Assembly (NCBI RefSeq): GCF_900108025.1
Contig: NZ_FNUS01000005.1
Span: 216,727 to 280,726 of the forward strand
Length of the DNA stretch: 64,000 bases
DNA from: Halpernia humi
GTDB taxonomy: Bacteria > Bacteroidota > Bacteroidia > Flavobacteriales > Weeksellaceae
Reading direction: 5' to 3'
Under the pieces are notes generated by a model. It was not told the DNA's origin, did not search any database, and worked only from the letters and a program-made list of their open reading frames with translations. This document shows, piece by piece, positions 55,857 through 64,000 of the stretch. The translations under genes were made by a program, and so were the position numbers. How positions within the stretch are numbered: position 1 is the first letter of the stretch; each line of letters begins with the position of its first letter.

Positions 55857-55940
55857 TGCACAAAAATAGATATTTTTTAAAAAAACTGGCTGTGTTAGTT
55901 CAAAAGTTTAAATTAAAATTCACACTGTTTCAATTAAGAT

Positions 55941-55978
55941 AAAAATCCGCTGCAATTTATTTTACAGCGGATTTTTTT
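55941..55978 (-). terminator. Intrinsic terminator of the secreted-protein cluster
   Basis: AATCCGCTG (55944-55952) pairs with CAGCGGATT (55965-55973) around a 12-base loop. A and T runs flank the stem, so on the minus strand it ends the transcript that includes the small gene at 55996-56316. It is shaped to work in both directions. Confidence 0.88.
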
Positions 55979-55995
55979 AATAGTTTGTAATACCA

Positions 55996-56316
55996 TTATT
56001 TTGAATCGTTTGATTTTGCCTCAATTTTTTGATTGCTAATTTGTTCTTGTTTTTCATTTGGCGTTTCAGGCATTTTTAATTTGGAAAATTTCTCTAGCTC
56101 TATTTTTTGCTTTGCCTTCTCTTGTGCTTGCGCTTCTGCTTTTTTTTGCATTTCCTGTTGAACTTGAATTTTATATTGGTTGTAAGGAATTCCGTTTACC
56201 AAAGGATTGTGTGGGTCTTCATTGCTTACAATTTGTGTTTTTGCAGGATTACTTTTTTGAGCAAATATTAAAGTGCTTCCAAATAATAATGCAAAAGTTA
56301 TAATAAGTTTTTTCAT
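55996..56316 (-). CDS. Small secreted Gln/Lys-rich protein, function unknown
   Basis: From the ATG at 56316 the 106-residue protein has a signal peptide (KKLIITFALLFGSTLIFAQ). The short mature region includes NPLVNGIPYNQYKIQVQQEM and then a highly charged helical stretch of K, Q, E and A that could form a coiled coil (about residues 48-100). The longer frame, open to 56385, runs back into the upstream gene's coding end and lacks a signal peptide at its start, so I do not use it. No family is recognised. It follows the C1q-like gene closely and is probably cotranscribed. Confidence 0.7.
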   Translation of the reverse strand: MKKLIITFALLFGSTLIFAQKSNPAKTQIVSNEDPHNPLVNGIPYNQYKIQVQQEMQKKAEAQAQEKAKQKIELEKFSKLKMPETPNEKQEQISNQKIEAKSNDSK

Positions 56317-56339
56317 AATATTTTTATTTAAAATTAATT

Positions 56340-58199
56340 TTATTTGTGTAATAAGTCGATTGAAAATGTTGATCCATCTGGCCATAAATTATTAGTAGCG
56401 TTTCCATATTGATAAACACCAAAAGAAACTTTTTGTCCAGCAGTTAATTTTTTTACCAATTTTACTTCCGGATCGCTATAATATTGTAAAGCAACTGCAT
56501 TGTTGCTATATCCTTTTTTTACCGAAGAACCATCGATACGAATCACTAAAATTGCTTGATCGCCATTATTAGTGTTTAAATCGGTAAAACTGATGTGTGC
56601 ATAAATGGAATAATATCCTGTAACAGGAATAATATATTCTCCCGTAGTAGCGTCATAATTTGCTCCTCCGGTTTCTTCAAGATTAGTCCAGGAATTAATA
56701 ATATTTAGTCCCGAATTATCTATTGCCTGTGCACTTCCACCTAAACTACTAATATGTATAAAAGGTGTAATAACATCTTGCCAAGTTGCATTTCCGTATG
56801 AATCGCTTGTTAATACTTTGCCATCATCTTCGTTAATATTGGTGAATTTTAATGGGCCATTAGAATATATTGCCAAACTTACTGCAGGTGCTATAAAAAC
56901 CCCTGCTGAACCCAAACCTGTCGATTTAAAATATCCAGCAATACCGTAACCACTTGAAGATCCACTTATACCAAAACCACTAACTGTTTTTCCATAAACA
57001 CCGATTGCGGAATTAGCATAGCCATAGACACCCGCTCCGTAAGGATTGGGCCCAGTTACCTCCCCGCTAACTCCAATTGATAGTTGGTTACTTGAATTTG
57101 AATTCGCTAAACCTTTAACTCCAATCCCAATATTTTCGGTAGAATTATTTACGCCCATCAGTGCAGGCGCAATATTGTTAATATTGATGTTTTCAAAATA
57201 TCCTGCTTGATTGGGGTTTGTACTAGTATTTGATATTTTAAATTTAATTGCGTCAGCAGTAGATGAGCCATCATAAGGTAAAGTTAATCCAGCAGCAGGC
57301 GTTTGCCAAGTAGCATTTCCATTTGAATCATAGGTTAACACTTTTCCTACTCCTTCATTAACTCCAAGAAATTTTATTGGCCCATAAGTTACCAAAGCAT
57401 AACTATTACTAGAATTCGCTTGGAAAGAACCTGCCGTTCCAGTTCCAAGTGCATCGCCCCTTACAGCACTTCCATTTGTTGTAAGTCCATAGACGCCATA
57501 CGCATTTTGTGAAACGCCATAAACTCCAGCCCCGCCGGTTTCTGCTCCAGATAAATAACCATAAACGCCTGAAGATAGATTTCCATTCGAAGTTGCTTTT
57601 GCTATACCTTGAACTCCAACACCAAATCGATCAACAGAATTATTTTTCCCTGAAATAGCAGGTGCTGAATTTAAAACATCCGTATTTTCAAAATAAGCCG
57701 CTTGACTTAGACTTGCACTGCTGTTCGTGATTTTAAAAGGAATAACATTGTCGGTAGAAGAATTACCTGAATATGGCAAACTAAAAGAAGAAGCACCACT
57801 TCCTGAAGATTTAGAATACATTGCATAAGGAACACTTAATAATTGGCTCGTTCCAGAAATGCTGTAGTTGCTTCCGCCTGTAGGATCGGTTTCTGTTTTT
57901 ATGTAATAAGAGTCTGAAGACCAATCAATTGAAGCAATACTTCCACTCAAAACTGTTCCCGCACCAATTTGAATTGAAATTAACCCATTTGCATTAGTAT
58001 TTGCATTTTGTGTCTCTGCATAAACAACTGCTCCTGCAGGAGAATTTTTTAAAATGCTAATTTTCACGCCAACGGCAGAATTTGCTACTAATGCGTTTGA
58101 AGCATTTCTAATAACGGCTTGATAAGAAAATTTTTCTGGCGCTTGCGCATTTATTAAGCAAATAAAAAGCAAAGCCAAGATTTGTAATGATTTTTTCAT
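56340..58199 (-). CDS. Secreted repeat protein with C-terminal C1q-like domain
   Basis: The 619-residue protein has a signal peptide (residues 1-18) and a Flavobacteriia-type N-terminal domain (EKFSYQAVIRNASNALV to SVPYAMYSK, about 22-130). Two homologous modules of about 165 residues follow (139-299 and 305-474). Each begins LPYxGxS, contains GVYG/GVSG repeats and ends GKVLTxDSxGNATWQ. A C1q/TNF-like jelly-roll domain (about 478-619) ends the protein. Such proteins resemble phage tail-fibre or cell-surface adhesins. The role is not known, but surface attachment or binding is likely. No T9SS sorting domain is visible at its C-terminus. Confidence 0.75.
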   Translation of the reverse strand: MKKSLQILALLFICLINAQAPEKFSYQAVIRNASNALVANSAVGVKISILKNSPAGAVVYAETQNANTNANGLISIQIGAGTVLSGSIASIDWSSDSYYIKTETDPTGGSNYSISGTSQLLSVPYAMYSKSSGSGASSFSLPYSGNSSTDNVIPFKITNSSASLSQAAYFENTDVLNSAPAISGKNNSVDRFGVGVQGIAKATSNGNLSSGVYGYLSGAETGGAGVYGVSQNAYGVYGLTTNGSAVRGDALGTGTAGSFQANSSNSYALVTYGPIKFLGVNEGVGKVLTYDSNGNATWQTPAAGLTLPYDGSSTADAIKFKISNTSTNPNQAGYFENININNIAPALMGVNNSTENIGIGVKGLANSNSSNQLSIGVSGEVTGPNPYGAGVYGYANSAIGVYGKTVSGFGISGSSSGYGIAGYFKSTGLGSAGVFIAPAVSLAIYSNGPLKFTNINEDDGKVLTSDSYGNATWQDVITPFIHISSLGGSAQAIDNSGLNIINSWTNLEETGGANYDATTGEYIIPVTGYYSIYAHISFTDLNTNNGDQAILVIRIDGSSVKKGYSNNAVALQYYSDPEVKLVKKLTAGQKVSFGVYQYGNATNNLWPDGSTFSIDLLHK

Positions 58200-58204
58200 A
58201 ATTA

Positions 58205-58693
58205 TTAATTTTTAATGATTTTAAAAGTTTTCATAGTTTTTCCTTCACTTGAAATGGAAAGAATATACATTCCAACACGGATAGCAGAAGTATTAATGTC
58301 GTTTTTTAAGGCTTTCAATTCGCCTTGGTTGATTAATTTACCAGAAGCATCAAATAGCTGATAGCGAGCATTTTTTAATTTTTCAGCATTAAAATCAACA
58401 ATCAAAAAATCTTTTACGGGATTTGGATAAACAGTAATGTTCTTTTGCATTGCGTTTTCATTTGTGCTTAAAACAAAAATTTCATAAGGTTGATGAACGC
58501 CTTGGCTTACTTTTCCAGAAGCAGATTCGATGCTTTGGTAAGTCATTTGCCCAACCGAATAAGAAACTGAACCCGCAGCAGATTGTGCATCAGTTCCAGA
58601 TGAAAAGGCATTTTGAGCTGCTAAAATTTCTGAAAAACCCAAAAAGAGCAGAAATAAAAAACATTTAAAAGTGAAATGATTATTTTTTTTCAT
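58205..58693 (-). CDS. Small secreted protein with T9SS type A sorting domain
   Basis: The 162-residue protein has a signal peptide (to about residue 26) and a short mature part (AQNAFSSGTDAQSAAGSVSY). The C-terminal type A sorting domain (about 85-162) has the marks ITVYPNPVKDFLIVDF, YQLFDASGKLINQGEL and GMYILSISSEGKTMKTFKIIK. It should be exported by Sec and carried over the outer membrane by the type IX system. It lies five bases upstream of the C1q-like gene, so the two are probably made together. The mature part is too short to look like an enzyme. Confidence 0.82.
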   Translation of the reverse strand: MKKNNHFTFKCFLFLLFLGFSEILAAQNAFSSGTDAQSAAGSVSYSVGQMTYQSIESASGKVSQGVHQPYEIFVLSTNENAMQKNITVYPNPVKDFLIVDFNAEKLKNARYQLFDASGKLINQGELKALKNDINTSAIRVGMYILSISSEGKTMKTFKIIKN

Positions 58694-58771
58694 AATAATT
58701 GATTTTTGCGGTTACTATTTTTTTAATTTGATAAGACAAATTTTCAATGTTTTAACTATTCAAAAAATAGC

Positions 58772-58802
58772 AAATAGACGAACTACATTTTAAATAGACG
58801 AA
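58772..58802. promoter_or_regulatory. Candidate LytTR-regulator binding site (two direct repeats)
   Basis: AAATAGACGAA occurs at 58772-58782 and again at 58792-58802, start to start 20 bases, or about two helical turns. The reverse strand of each copy contains TTCGTCTAT, which matches 7 of 9 positions of the known LytTR consensus [TA][AC][CA]GTTN[AG][TC]. It lies between the divergent secreted-protein genes and the LytTR regulator gene and could serve both. Confidence 0.45.
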
Positions 58803-58826
58803 TGACTTTTTTCCAACGTTTTTTAT

Positions 58827-58834
58827 TACATTTG
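58827..58834 (+). promoter_or_regulatory. -7 element (TACATTTG) of the LytTR-kinase operon
   Basis: TACATTTG fits TAnnTTTG and lies 22 bases before the TTG start of the regulator. The direct repeats at 58772-58802 would sit about 40-70 bases upstream of the transcription start, where an activator could bind. No good -33 TTG is present. Confidence 0.5.
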
Positions 58835-58856
58835 ATATAAACATTTACATAAAAAT

Positions 58857-59558
58857 TTGAAACTCAATAGTATAATTATCGACGACGATGAAATTGATCG
58901 TTTAACGGTTTTATCTTACGCCAAAAGATTCCCAATTCTTAATGTTTTGGGCACTTACGCATCCGCAGAAGACGCAGAAGAAATAATGCGCAGAAATGAA
59001 ATTGATGTTTTATTTTTAGATATCGATCTTCCTGGTGAATCTGGTGTAGAATTTAGAAAAAAAGCAAGCCAAATTCCAGCCTGTATTTTTATTACTTCTC
59101 ACCCGGAATTTGCCGTAGAAAGTTTCGAACTCGATACTTTAGATTTTATCGTAAAACCTATTAAAATGAACCGTTTTGAAAGCGCGATGAAACGTTTAGA
59201 AGAGTTTATGGAAATTCGCCAAAAAGCCAATTTGTTTGAAAGCAGCATTGGTGGCGACGTGATTTACATTAAAGAAGGCCACGAACAAACCAAAGTGAAA
59301 CTTCACGATATTTTGTACATCGAAGCGTTGAAAGACTATTCTTTAATCATCACTTCCCAAAAAAGGCATTGCGTTTTGGCAAGCATCGGGAACTTATTAA
59401 AAGAGATTCATTTTCAATCTTTTATACGTGTTCATCGCAGTTTTGCCGTACAGAAACAATTTATTACAAAAATTAATACCAACGAAATTGTGCTGAATAG
59501 CCAAATGATAATTCCTGTGGGACGAAGTTTTAAAGACAACCTAAATCTTTTGATATGA
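58857..59558 (+). CDS. LytTR-family response regulator, TTG start
   Basis: The 233-residue regulator has a receiver domain (about residues 1-120) with acidic residues Asp10 and Asp11, phospho-acceptor Asp55 in VLFLDIDLPG and Lys near residue 102 (IVKPI). A LytTR DNA-binding domain (about 135-233) follows, with ILYIEALKDYSLI and FIRVHRSFAV. In frame, a TGA stop lies at 58833-58835 and no ATG or GTG follows before the receiver begins, so the TTG at 58857 must be the start. It overlaps the kinase gene by 4 bases (ATGA). Confidence 0.9.
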   Translation: MKLNSIIIDDDEIDRLTVLSYAKRFPILNVLGTYASAEDAEEIMRRNEIDVLFLDIDLPGESGVEFRKKASQIPACIFITSHPEFAVESFELDTLDFIVKPIKMNRFESAMKRLEEFMEIRQKANLFESSIGGDVIYIKEGHEQTKVKLHDILYIEALKDYSLIITSQKRHCVLASIGNLLKEIHFQSFIRVHRSFAVQKQFITKINTNEIVLNSQMIIPVGRSFKDNLNLLI

Positions 59559-61540
59559 AGAAATTTCTACCTCTTTTTCTTTTTATATTTAGTTATTCGC
59601 CCTGTCAAATTCCCAAGTCATTAGACTCGCTTAAAACTTACATTGACACAAAACCAAAAGACACCAACTACGTTTCAGCGCTAAATGAGTATGCTTTTAT
59701 CATTATCAAAAACGGAAAATATGAGGAAGGAAAAAAAATAATTACACAAATGGAACTGCTTTCTAAACAACTAAACTATGGGTCTGGTTTTTACAAATCT
59801 ACCAATATGAAAGGCGTTATGGAATTTGTAAAACAAAATCCAGAGAAAGCAATGGAATATTTTAAAAATGCCAATGAAATTATTTTAAAATACAAATTAC
59901 CCAATAAAATTTACCAAAATTCTTTAAACAATATTGGTATCATTTACAACCAAATGGGTGATAGAGAAAACGCTACAAAATACGCCATTAAACTCATTGA
60001 TTTTCAAGAAAAAAAGAAACTAAATCCATTAAAATCTAGTCCTTACACACAAGTTGGTGATAATTTAAAATTTTATAAAAAATACAACGAAGCATTACAA
60101 TATTATCAAAAAGCGTTGCAGATAGAAACAGACCTTAAAGATCATGTTGGAATAGCCATCGGAAACAATAGAATTGGTAATCTTTATGAAGATTTAAAAA
60201 ACAATAAAGCCGCATTAAACTATTTTAAAAAAGGTTTATTTTTCGCTGAAAAAGCAGATTATAAATTATTGAAATGCGAATTACTCACCAATTTGGGTAG
60301 GATTTACCAAAAGGAAAATGATTTTGTAAAAGCCGAAGATTATCTTAAAAAAGCCGAAGTTCAAAGCCGAGAATTAGAAGCAACCCAAACTTTGAAAGTG
60401 GTTTGTTCTAATTTGGGCGATTTATATTTTTCGCAAAAAAAATACCAATTAAGCAAAAAATATTATCTTGAAGCATTGCAAATTGCGAAAGAAATAAAAG
60501 ACCCAGAATTTTCGTATTCCGCAAACCAAGCTTTGGCAGATTTGTTTGAAAAAGAAGGAGATTATAAAAAAGCCTTCACATACAAAGTAGATGCAGAAAT
60601 TGCTAAAGATTCTATTTTTAAAATTAAAACTTTAGAAAACACAGAAAACCTCCTCCGCAAATACCAAACCGAGAAAAAAGAGCAAGAAATAAAAACACTT
60701 TCTACGCAAAATAAACTAAAAAACTTACAAATAGATATAGCAAATAGAAAAATTTATTATGCATTCGCTGGCCTTTTTCTTTTGAGTTGCATCGGGTTTC
60801 TTTTTTATAAACAAAGCGAAAACCGAAAAAGAAACAATCTCAAATTATCTTTTCTAAACCAAGAACTAGAAAAAGCCAATAAAACTAAAACCCAACTTTT
60901 TGGCATTCTGAATCACGATTTACGAAGTCCTTTGGCTGGATTAATTCATTTTTTACAATTGCAAAAAGATTCGCCCGAAATTTTGGACGAAGCCACCAAA
61001 CAGCGTTTACAAAACAAAACTTTCGGTGCGGCTGAAAATCTTTTGGTGCAGATGGAAGACTTACTGTTGTGGAGCAAAGGCCAAATGGAACATTTTGAAC
61101 CAAAAAAAACGCAGGTTCCTGTAAGTCAAATTTTTCAAGATATTGCCGATAATTTTTCTTTCGGAAACAAGGTGAAAATTTCTTTTGAAAACCCAGAAAA
61201 CCTTCAAGTTTTTACCGACAACGATTATCTAAAAACCATTACCCGAAACTTAACTAACAACGCCATAAAAATTTTAGATAAAATAGAAAACCCAACAATT
61301 GTGTGGAAAGCAATCAACCATAAAAGTTTTGTAGAATTAATGATAATCGATAATGGCAAAGGTGCAACGCCAGAAAAATTTCGTGCATTATTTGATGAAA
61401 ACGTATCCATTGGCATCAAAACTGGTTTAGGAATGCATCTAATTCGGGATTTATCCAAAGCGATTGATGCTGAAATTTCCGTAAATTCCGTGGAAAATGT
61501 AGGAACGCGTATTTCCTTAATTATTGAAAATAAAAAATAG
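59555..61540 (+). CDS. TPR-containing sensor histidine kinase
   Basis: The 661-residue protein has a signal peptide (about 1-18), a long periplasmic set of TPR repeats (about 70-370, for example NEALQYYQKALQIETDLKDH), one membrane helix (about 398-416), and a cytoplasmic histidine kinase. The H-box FGILNHDLRSPL carries His454. The ATP-binding domain has TRNLTNNAIKI (N box), IDNGKGATPEKF (G1) and IKTGLGMHLIRDL (G2). It should phosphorylate the LytTR regulator encoded just upstream with 4-base overlap. What it senses is unknown. Confidence 0.9.
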   Translation: MKKFLPLFLFIFSYSPCQIPKSLDSLKTYIDTKPKDTNYVSALNEYAFIIIKNGKYEEGKKIITQMELLSKQLNYGSGFYKSTNMKGVMEFVKQNPEKAMEYFKNANEIILKYKLPNKIYQNSLNNIGIIYNQMGDRENATKYAIKLIDFQEKKKLNPLKSSPYTQVGDNLKFYKKYNEALQYYQKALQIETDLKDHVGIAIGNNRIGNLYEDLKNNKAALNYFKKGLFFAEKADYKLLKCELLTNLGRIYQKENDFVKAEDYLKKAEVQSRELEATQTLKVVCSNLGDLYFSQKKYQLSKKYYLEALQIAKEIKDPEFSYSANQALADLFEKEGDYKKAFTYKVDAEIAKDSIFKIKTLENTENLLRKYQTEKKEQEIKTLSTQNKLKNLQIDIANRKIYYAFAGLFLLSCIGFLFYKQSENRKRNNLKLSFLNQELEKANKTKTQLFGILNHDLRSPLAGLIHFLQLQKDSPEILDEATKQRLQNKTFGAAENLLVQMEDLLLWSKGQMEHFEPKKTQVPVSQIFQDIADNFSFGNKVKISFENPENLQVFTDNDYLKTITRNLTNNAIKILDKIENPTIVWKAINHKSFVELMIIDNGKGATPEKFRALFDENVSIGIKTGLGMHLIRDLSKAIDAEISVNSVENVGTRISLIIENKK

Positions 61541-61626
61541 TTTTATTGAAAAAATCCGCTTTAAAAAATATAAAATATAAAATATTTATCTGGTAAACCA
61601 AAAATGTGTAATTCCCAAAAAATCTT

Positions 61627-63171
61627 TTATTTAAAATAAAAATCAAGATTTTCTAAAGGATTTCTATAGAAATATTTTTTTTCTTTTAATATTTCACAAA
61701 CGATTTCATGAATTTCTTTGGATTTTTTCAGAAGTGCAGGATCTGGTTCAATAAAATACGAATTTGCTTTTAATTTCCAATTTTCGATATAATTTACGCT
61801 TAAATCTCTTAAAGCAGGATTTTCATCAATCAAACCAATCATTAAATCTGAAATCGTGATATATTTACCGATAGAACTAAATAATCGAAGCATACTTTTT
61901 CTAGCTTCATAATCGCCGGTTTTGTAAATATATCTCGCTTTTTCTAAAACATCTTCAGTGTAATGTTTGACAAAATATTTGACAAAAAAATTCCTTAAAA
62001 ATATATTTTTATTTTCAAAATTTTCATAAGCAAAATCGAAAGCAATTTGAGGCTCCAGTTTCTCTATGGACAGAAAGGCAATTTTAACCAGATAAGTTTT
62101 TTCGCAAGTTAAAAACGGAAATATATAGTTAACATATTTTTTTCCTTGTACTTCTGAAAGCCCAAAAATTGAACCTTTCAAATTTTTATTATTTTTTATG
62201 TTATCAGCATAAATTTCTGCAAAATCTACATTCCTTAAATTTTTCCTTGCTAAATCACGAATTGCCGCAGACTCATCAGCTACGAAATTTAATGCAATTT
62301 CAGAAGTTAAATTTTTTCTTTTATCTATTTCAAAAAGCGTTTGCAATCTAATTTTGGAAGATTTGTCTTTTAATAAATTTTCTATTTCGATTTTATTCAA
62401 AATGTCAAATTTTTTTAGAGCAAAAATTCGGACTAAATAATTTTTGTCATTTAGAAATTCTTTAAAAAATCGGTCGTTCTCATTTTTTGAATTATATACT
62501 TTGCGTGCAAGAATTATTCTATTTTTTTCGGAAAAGTTTTTAATATTATCTAGCAAATAATTTTCTTCCTCAAGAATAAATTGAAAAATGTTTTCATAAA
62601 CAATAGTTAAATTCGCTCTTTTAGTTTTTATTATCCATTCAAATAAATACAGATTTTCAACTAAACAATTTAAATATTCAATTTTCTTAAAATTAACTAA
62701 AGCCTGAACAGCTTTATTTCTAATTATTTCAACCCAATCTGAAAGTCGAAAAATTATAAACTTTATTGCATCGCTATTCTCTGAATTACTTAATTCTTCA
62801 ACGGCAAACTCCCTTATATAACCATTTCTATTTTGGGAAGCAATTTGAATTAGAGTAAAGTAATCTTTTACAGAAAAGTTATTTTTGAAAAATTTAAAAT
62901 CCGCTATCTTAACTTCACAATATCTTAAAGTTTCATAAAGATGATTTTTTTTGTCAAGTTTATTAAAAAAATCATCAATAATAAAAAATGTGAATTCTCT
63001 AATTTCCTTACTATCAGATTTTAAATATGGAAATAAATTTGGAATCAGGCTTGGGTTTCCAATTTCCCAAATGTTTTGCAGAGCGTTAATTTTATCAGAG
63101 ACAAAATCCCTATTTGAAGAAAAAATGGATTTATTTTTTTCTAAAATTTTAAAATAATCTATTAACTGCAT
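61627..63171 (-). CDS. HEAT-repeat-like protein, function unknown
   Basis: The 514-residue soluble protein is built of helical repeats. Several repeats share the form [IV]R-x-x-A/F: SKEIREFTFFIIDDFF, NGYIREFAVEEL, EIIRNKAVQALVNF, LVRIFALKKF, SAAIRDLARKNL and PALRDLSVNYIENW. I therefore count at least six HEAT or HEAT-like repeats. There is no signal peptide, enzyme motif or membrane segment. It probably binds a protein partner. It lies convergent to the kinase gene, and its context gives no clear role. Confidence 0.7.
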   Translation of the reverse strand: MQLIDYFKILEKNKSIFSSNRDFVSDKINALQNIWEIGNPSLIPNLFPYLKSDSKEIREFTFFIIDDFFNKLDKKNHLYETLRYCEVKIADFKFFKNNFSVKDYFTLIQIASQNRNGYIREFAVEELSNSENSDAIKFIIFRLSDWVEIIRNKAVQALVNFKKIEYLNCLVENLYLFEWIIKTKRANLTIVYENIFQFILEEENYLLDNIKNFSEKNRIILARKVYNSKNENDRFFKEFLNDKNYLVRIFALKKFDILNKIEIENLLKDKSSKIRLQTLFEIDKRKNLTSEIALNFVADESAAIRDLARKNLRNVDFAEIYADNIKNNKNLKGSIFGLSEVQGKKYVNYIFPFLTCEKTYLVKIAFLSIEKLEPQIAFDFAYENFENKNIFLRNFFVKYFVKHYTEDVLEKARYIYKTGDYEARKSMLRLFSSIGKYITISDLMIGLIDENPALRDLSVNYIENWKLKANSYFIEPDPALLKKSKEIHEIVCEILKEKKYFYRNPLENLDFYFK

Positions 63172-63231
63172 AATTTAAAAAATCACCATAAAAAATTGCA
63201 ACGGATTTTTTATTTTAATAATTGCTTATCA

Positions 63232-63738
63232 TTAATCGACCACTTTTATCCCACTTGCCATGAAATTCACCTCTTGTTTTGGTTTTGTAATCATTGCAAT
63301 TTCCTCCTCAGATTTATTGGCATCTTCAGCATAATGTTTCAATTCTTTTACGGACGTCATTTTCAGTTCTGCGTTGCCAATTAAAACCACATTTTTACCG
63401 CGCAATGCCAAAGGAACCAAATAAGCATGGTCTTTTGTTTTCACAAAAAATCGGTTTTTGCTGTCGGTTTTTATCGTGAGCCAGCAACCTTCCATTTCGC
63501 AAACTTCTTCCACTTTTCCTTTGATGGCGACGTTTTCTATTTTATTATTTTTCTTTAATTTTTTCTCTAATTTAGATGCTGAAATTGCATTTTTCACAGC
63601 AACATCTGAAACATCTGCGCCATAAAGTTCGCCTACAGGTGCATTGCCTTCAGGTCTTATAACTTTTTCAGAACCCATGTCTTGTGCAAATGCCAGGGTT
63701 GCAATAAGCATTGCAAAAACTAAAATTATCTTTTTCAT
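63232..63738 (-). CDS. DUF4920 domain protein, exported
   Basis: The 168-residue protein starts with a signal peptide (KKIILVFAMLIATLAFAQ) and contains the DUF4920 core (about 65-150). The characteristic KGKVEEVCEMEGCWLTI has its conserved CxxxGCW, and SVKELKHYAEDANKSEEEI lies further on. The paired cysteines suggest a metal or redox function, but no activity is established for the family. It is followed downstream by the HEAT-repeat gene, 60 bases after its own stop, with no obvious terminator seen. Confidence 0.85.
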   Translation of the reverse strand: MKKIILVFAMLIATLAFAQDMGSEKVIRPEGNAPVGELYGADVSDVAVKNAISASKLEKKLKKNNKIENVAIKGKVEEVCEMEGCWLTIKTDSKNRFFVKTKDHAYLVPLALRGKNVVLIGNAELKMTSVKELKHYAEDANKSEEEIAMITKPKQEVNFMASGIKVVD

Positions 63739-64000
63739 TTGTATAAATTTTTGTAAAAATAACTAAAAGTTTTTAGAGCCCAAGAAAATTTAACCAACTA
63801 AATTTTCCTAAAATTCATAATTACTTTAATTCTTAAAATTATTCATTACAAATTTTTGAAACATTTTTTTTGCAAATTACAAAAAAATATTACCCTAAAA
63901 AATTAAGAGCCTGTTTAAATTTCATTCAATAAATTTTTTATAGCCTTTTCTTAATTTTCTAAATTAAAATAAACTCTGTTTATTCTTAAATTTAACATTA

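Noticed and set aside
61627..63171. HEAT-repeat protein as a DNA-glycosylase-type (AlkD-like) repeat enzyme.
   Set aside because: The repeats alone do not show the catalytic residues of AlkD, and the length differs, so only a repeat architecture is claimed.
63905..63960. GAGCCTGTTTAAATTT near the right edge resembles the terminal repeat of some insertion sequences.
   Set aside because: No transposase, second end or target duplication is visible in the window, and the stretch is AT-rich, so I do not call a mobile element.

Overview
The window is AT-rich chromosomal DNA from a member of Bacteroidota, most likely class Flavobacteriia and close to the Weeksellaceae/Chryseobacterium group. This rests on type IX secretion components and cargo (Plug/DUF5103, a T9SS C-terminal sorting domain), a TPR histidine kinase paired with a LytTR regulator, DUF4920 and DUF4838 proteins, and -7 elements of the Bacteroidota form TAnnTTTG. 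No tRNA, rRNA, CRISPR array or complete transposon was seen.

Region 1 (1-12690) is mostly housekeeping: a truncated T9SS Plug gene, a metallo-beta-lactamase-fold hydrolase, a thioredoxin-like protein, miaA, an acyl-CoA carboxylase beta subunit, proC, a Nudix CoA pyrophosphatase, an RlpA-like protein, rimO and a cation:proton antiporter. Inside it, 6590-8500 holds three unrelated hypothetical genes. Each is bracketed by its own short inverted repeat, and consecutive genes are separated by related long imperfect palindromes. This is the layout of a small integron-like gene-cassette array (CALIN-like) without an integrase, and it is the most unusual structure here. A possible 28-codon ORF with its own terminator lies at 3572-3715.

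Region 2 (12737-53685) is one long leftward run of about 33 surface-polysaccharide genes. It opens with a PglF/WbpM-type dehydratase, a Wza-like export lipoprotein and a Wzc-like tyrosine autokinase. Next come enzymes for UDP-GalNAcA and UDP-glucuronate, then a nonulosonic acid block of the legionaminate type: dehydratase, LegC aminotransferase, NeuD-type acyltransferase, NeuB, NeuC, a PtmE-like nucleotidyltransferase with CBS domains, a second divergent NeuB, an SpsF-type cytidylyltransferase, a YhcH protein and a secreted sialidase-like protein. Two flippase/polymerase pairs with several glycosyltransferases follow. Then comes a three-enzyme UDP-2-acetamido-2,6-dideoxy-L-hexose module, whose reductase size favours the L-RhaNAc/L-QuiNAc branch over L-FucNAc. 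The run ends with a 6-deoxy-HexNAc reductase, three different candidate initiating phosphoglycosyl transferases, PglD- and PglE-type enzymes and a lone RmlC. Two Wzx, two polymerase candidates and three initiators suggest more than one glycan, for example capsule, O-antigen or a protein glycan.

Region 3 (53686-64000) has secG, a family 2 glycosyltransferase next to recR, a cluster of secreted proteins (small Gln-rich protein, a large C1q-like repeat protein, a T9SS-sorted protein), and a divergent LytTR regulator plus TPR histidine kinase. The regulator apparently starts at TTG. The shared intergenic region contains an 11-bp direct repeat at 20-bp spacing that partly matches the LytTR site consensus. 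A HEAT-repeat protein and a DUF4920 protein close the window.
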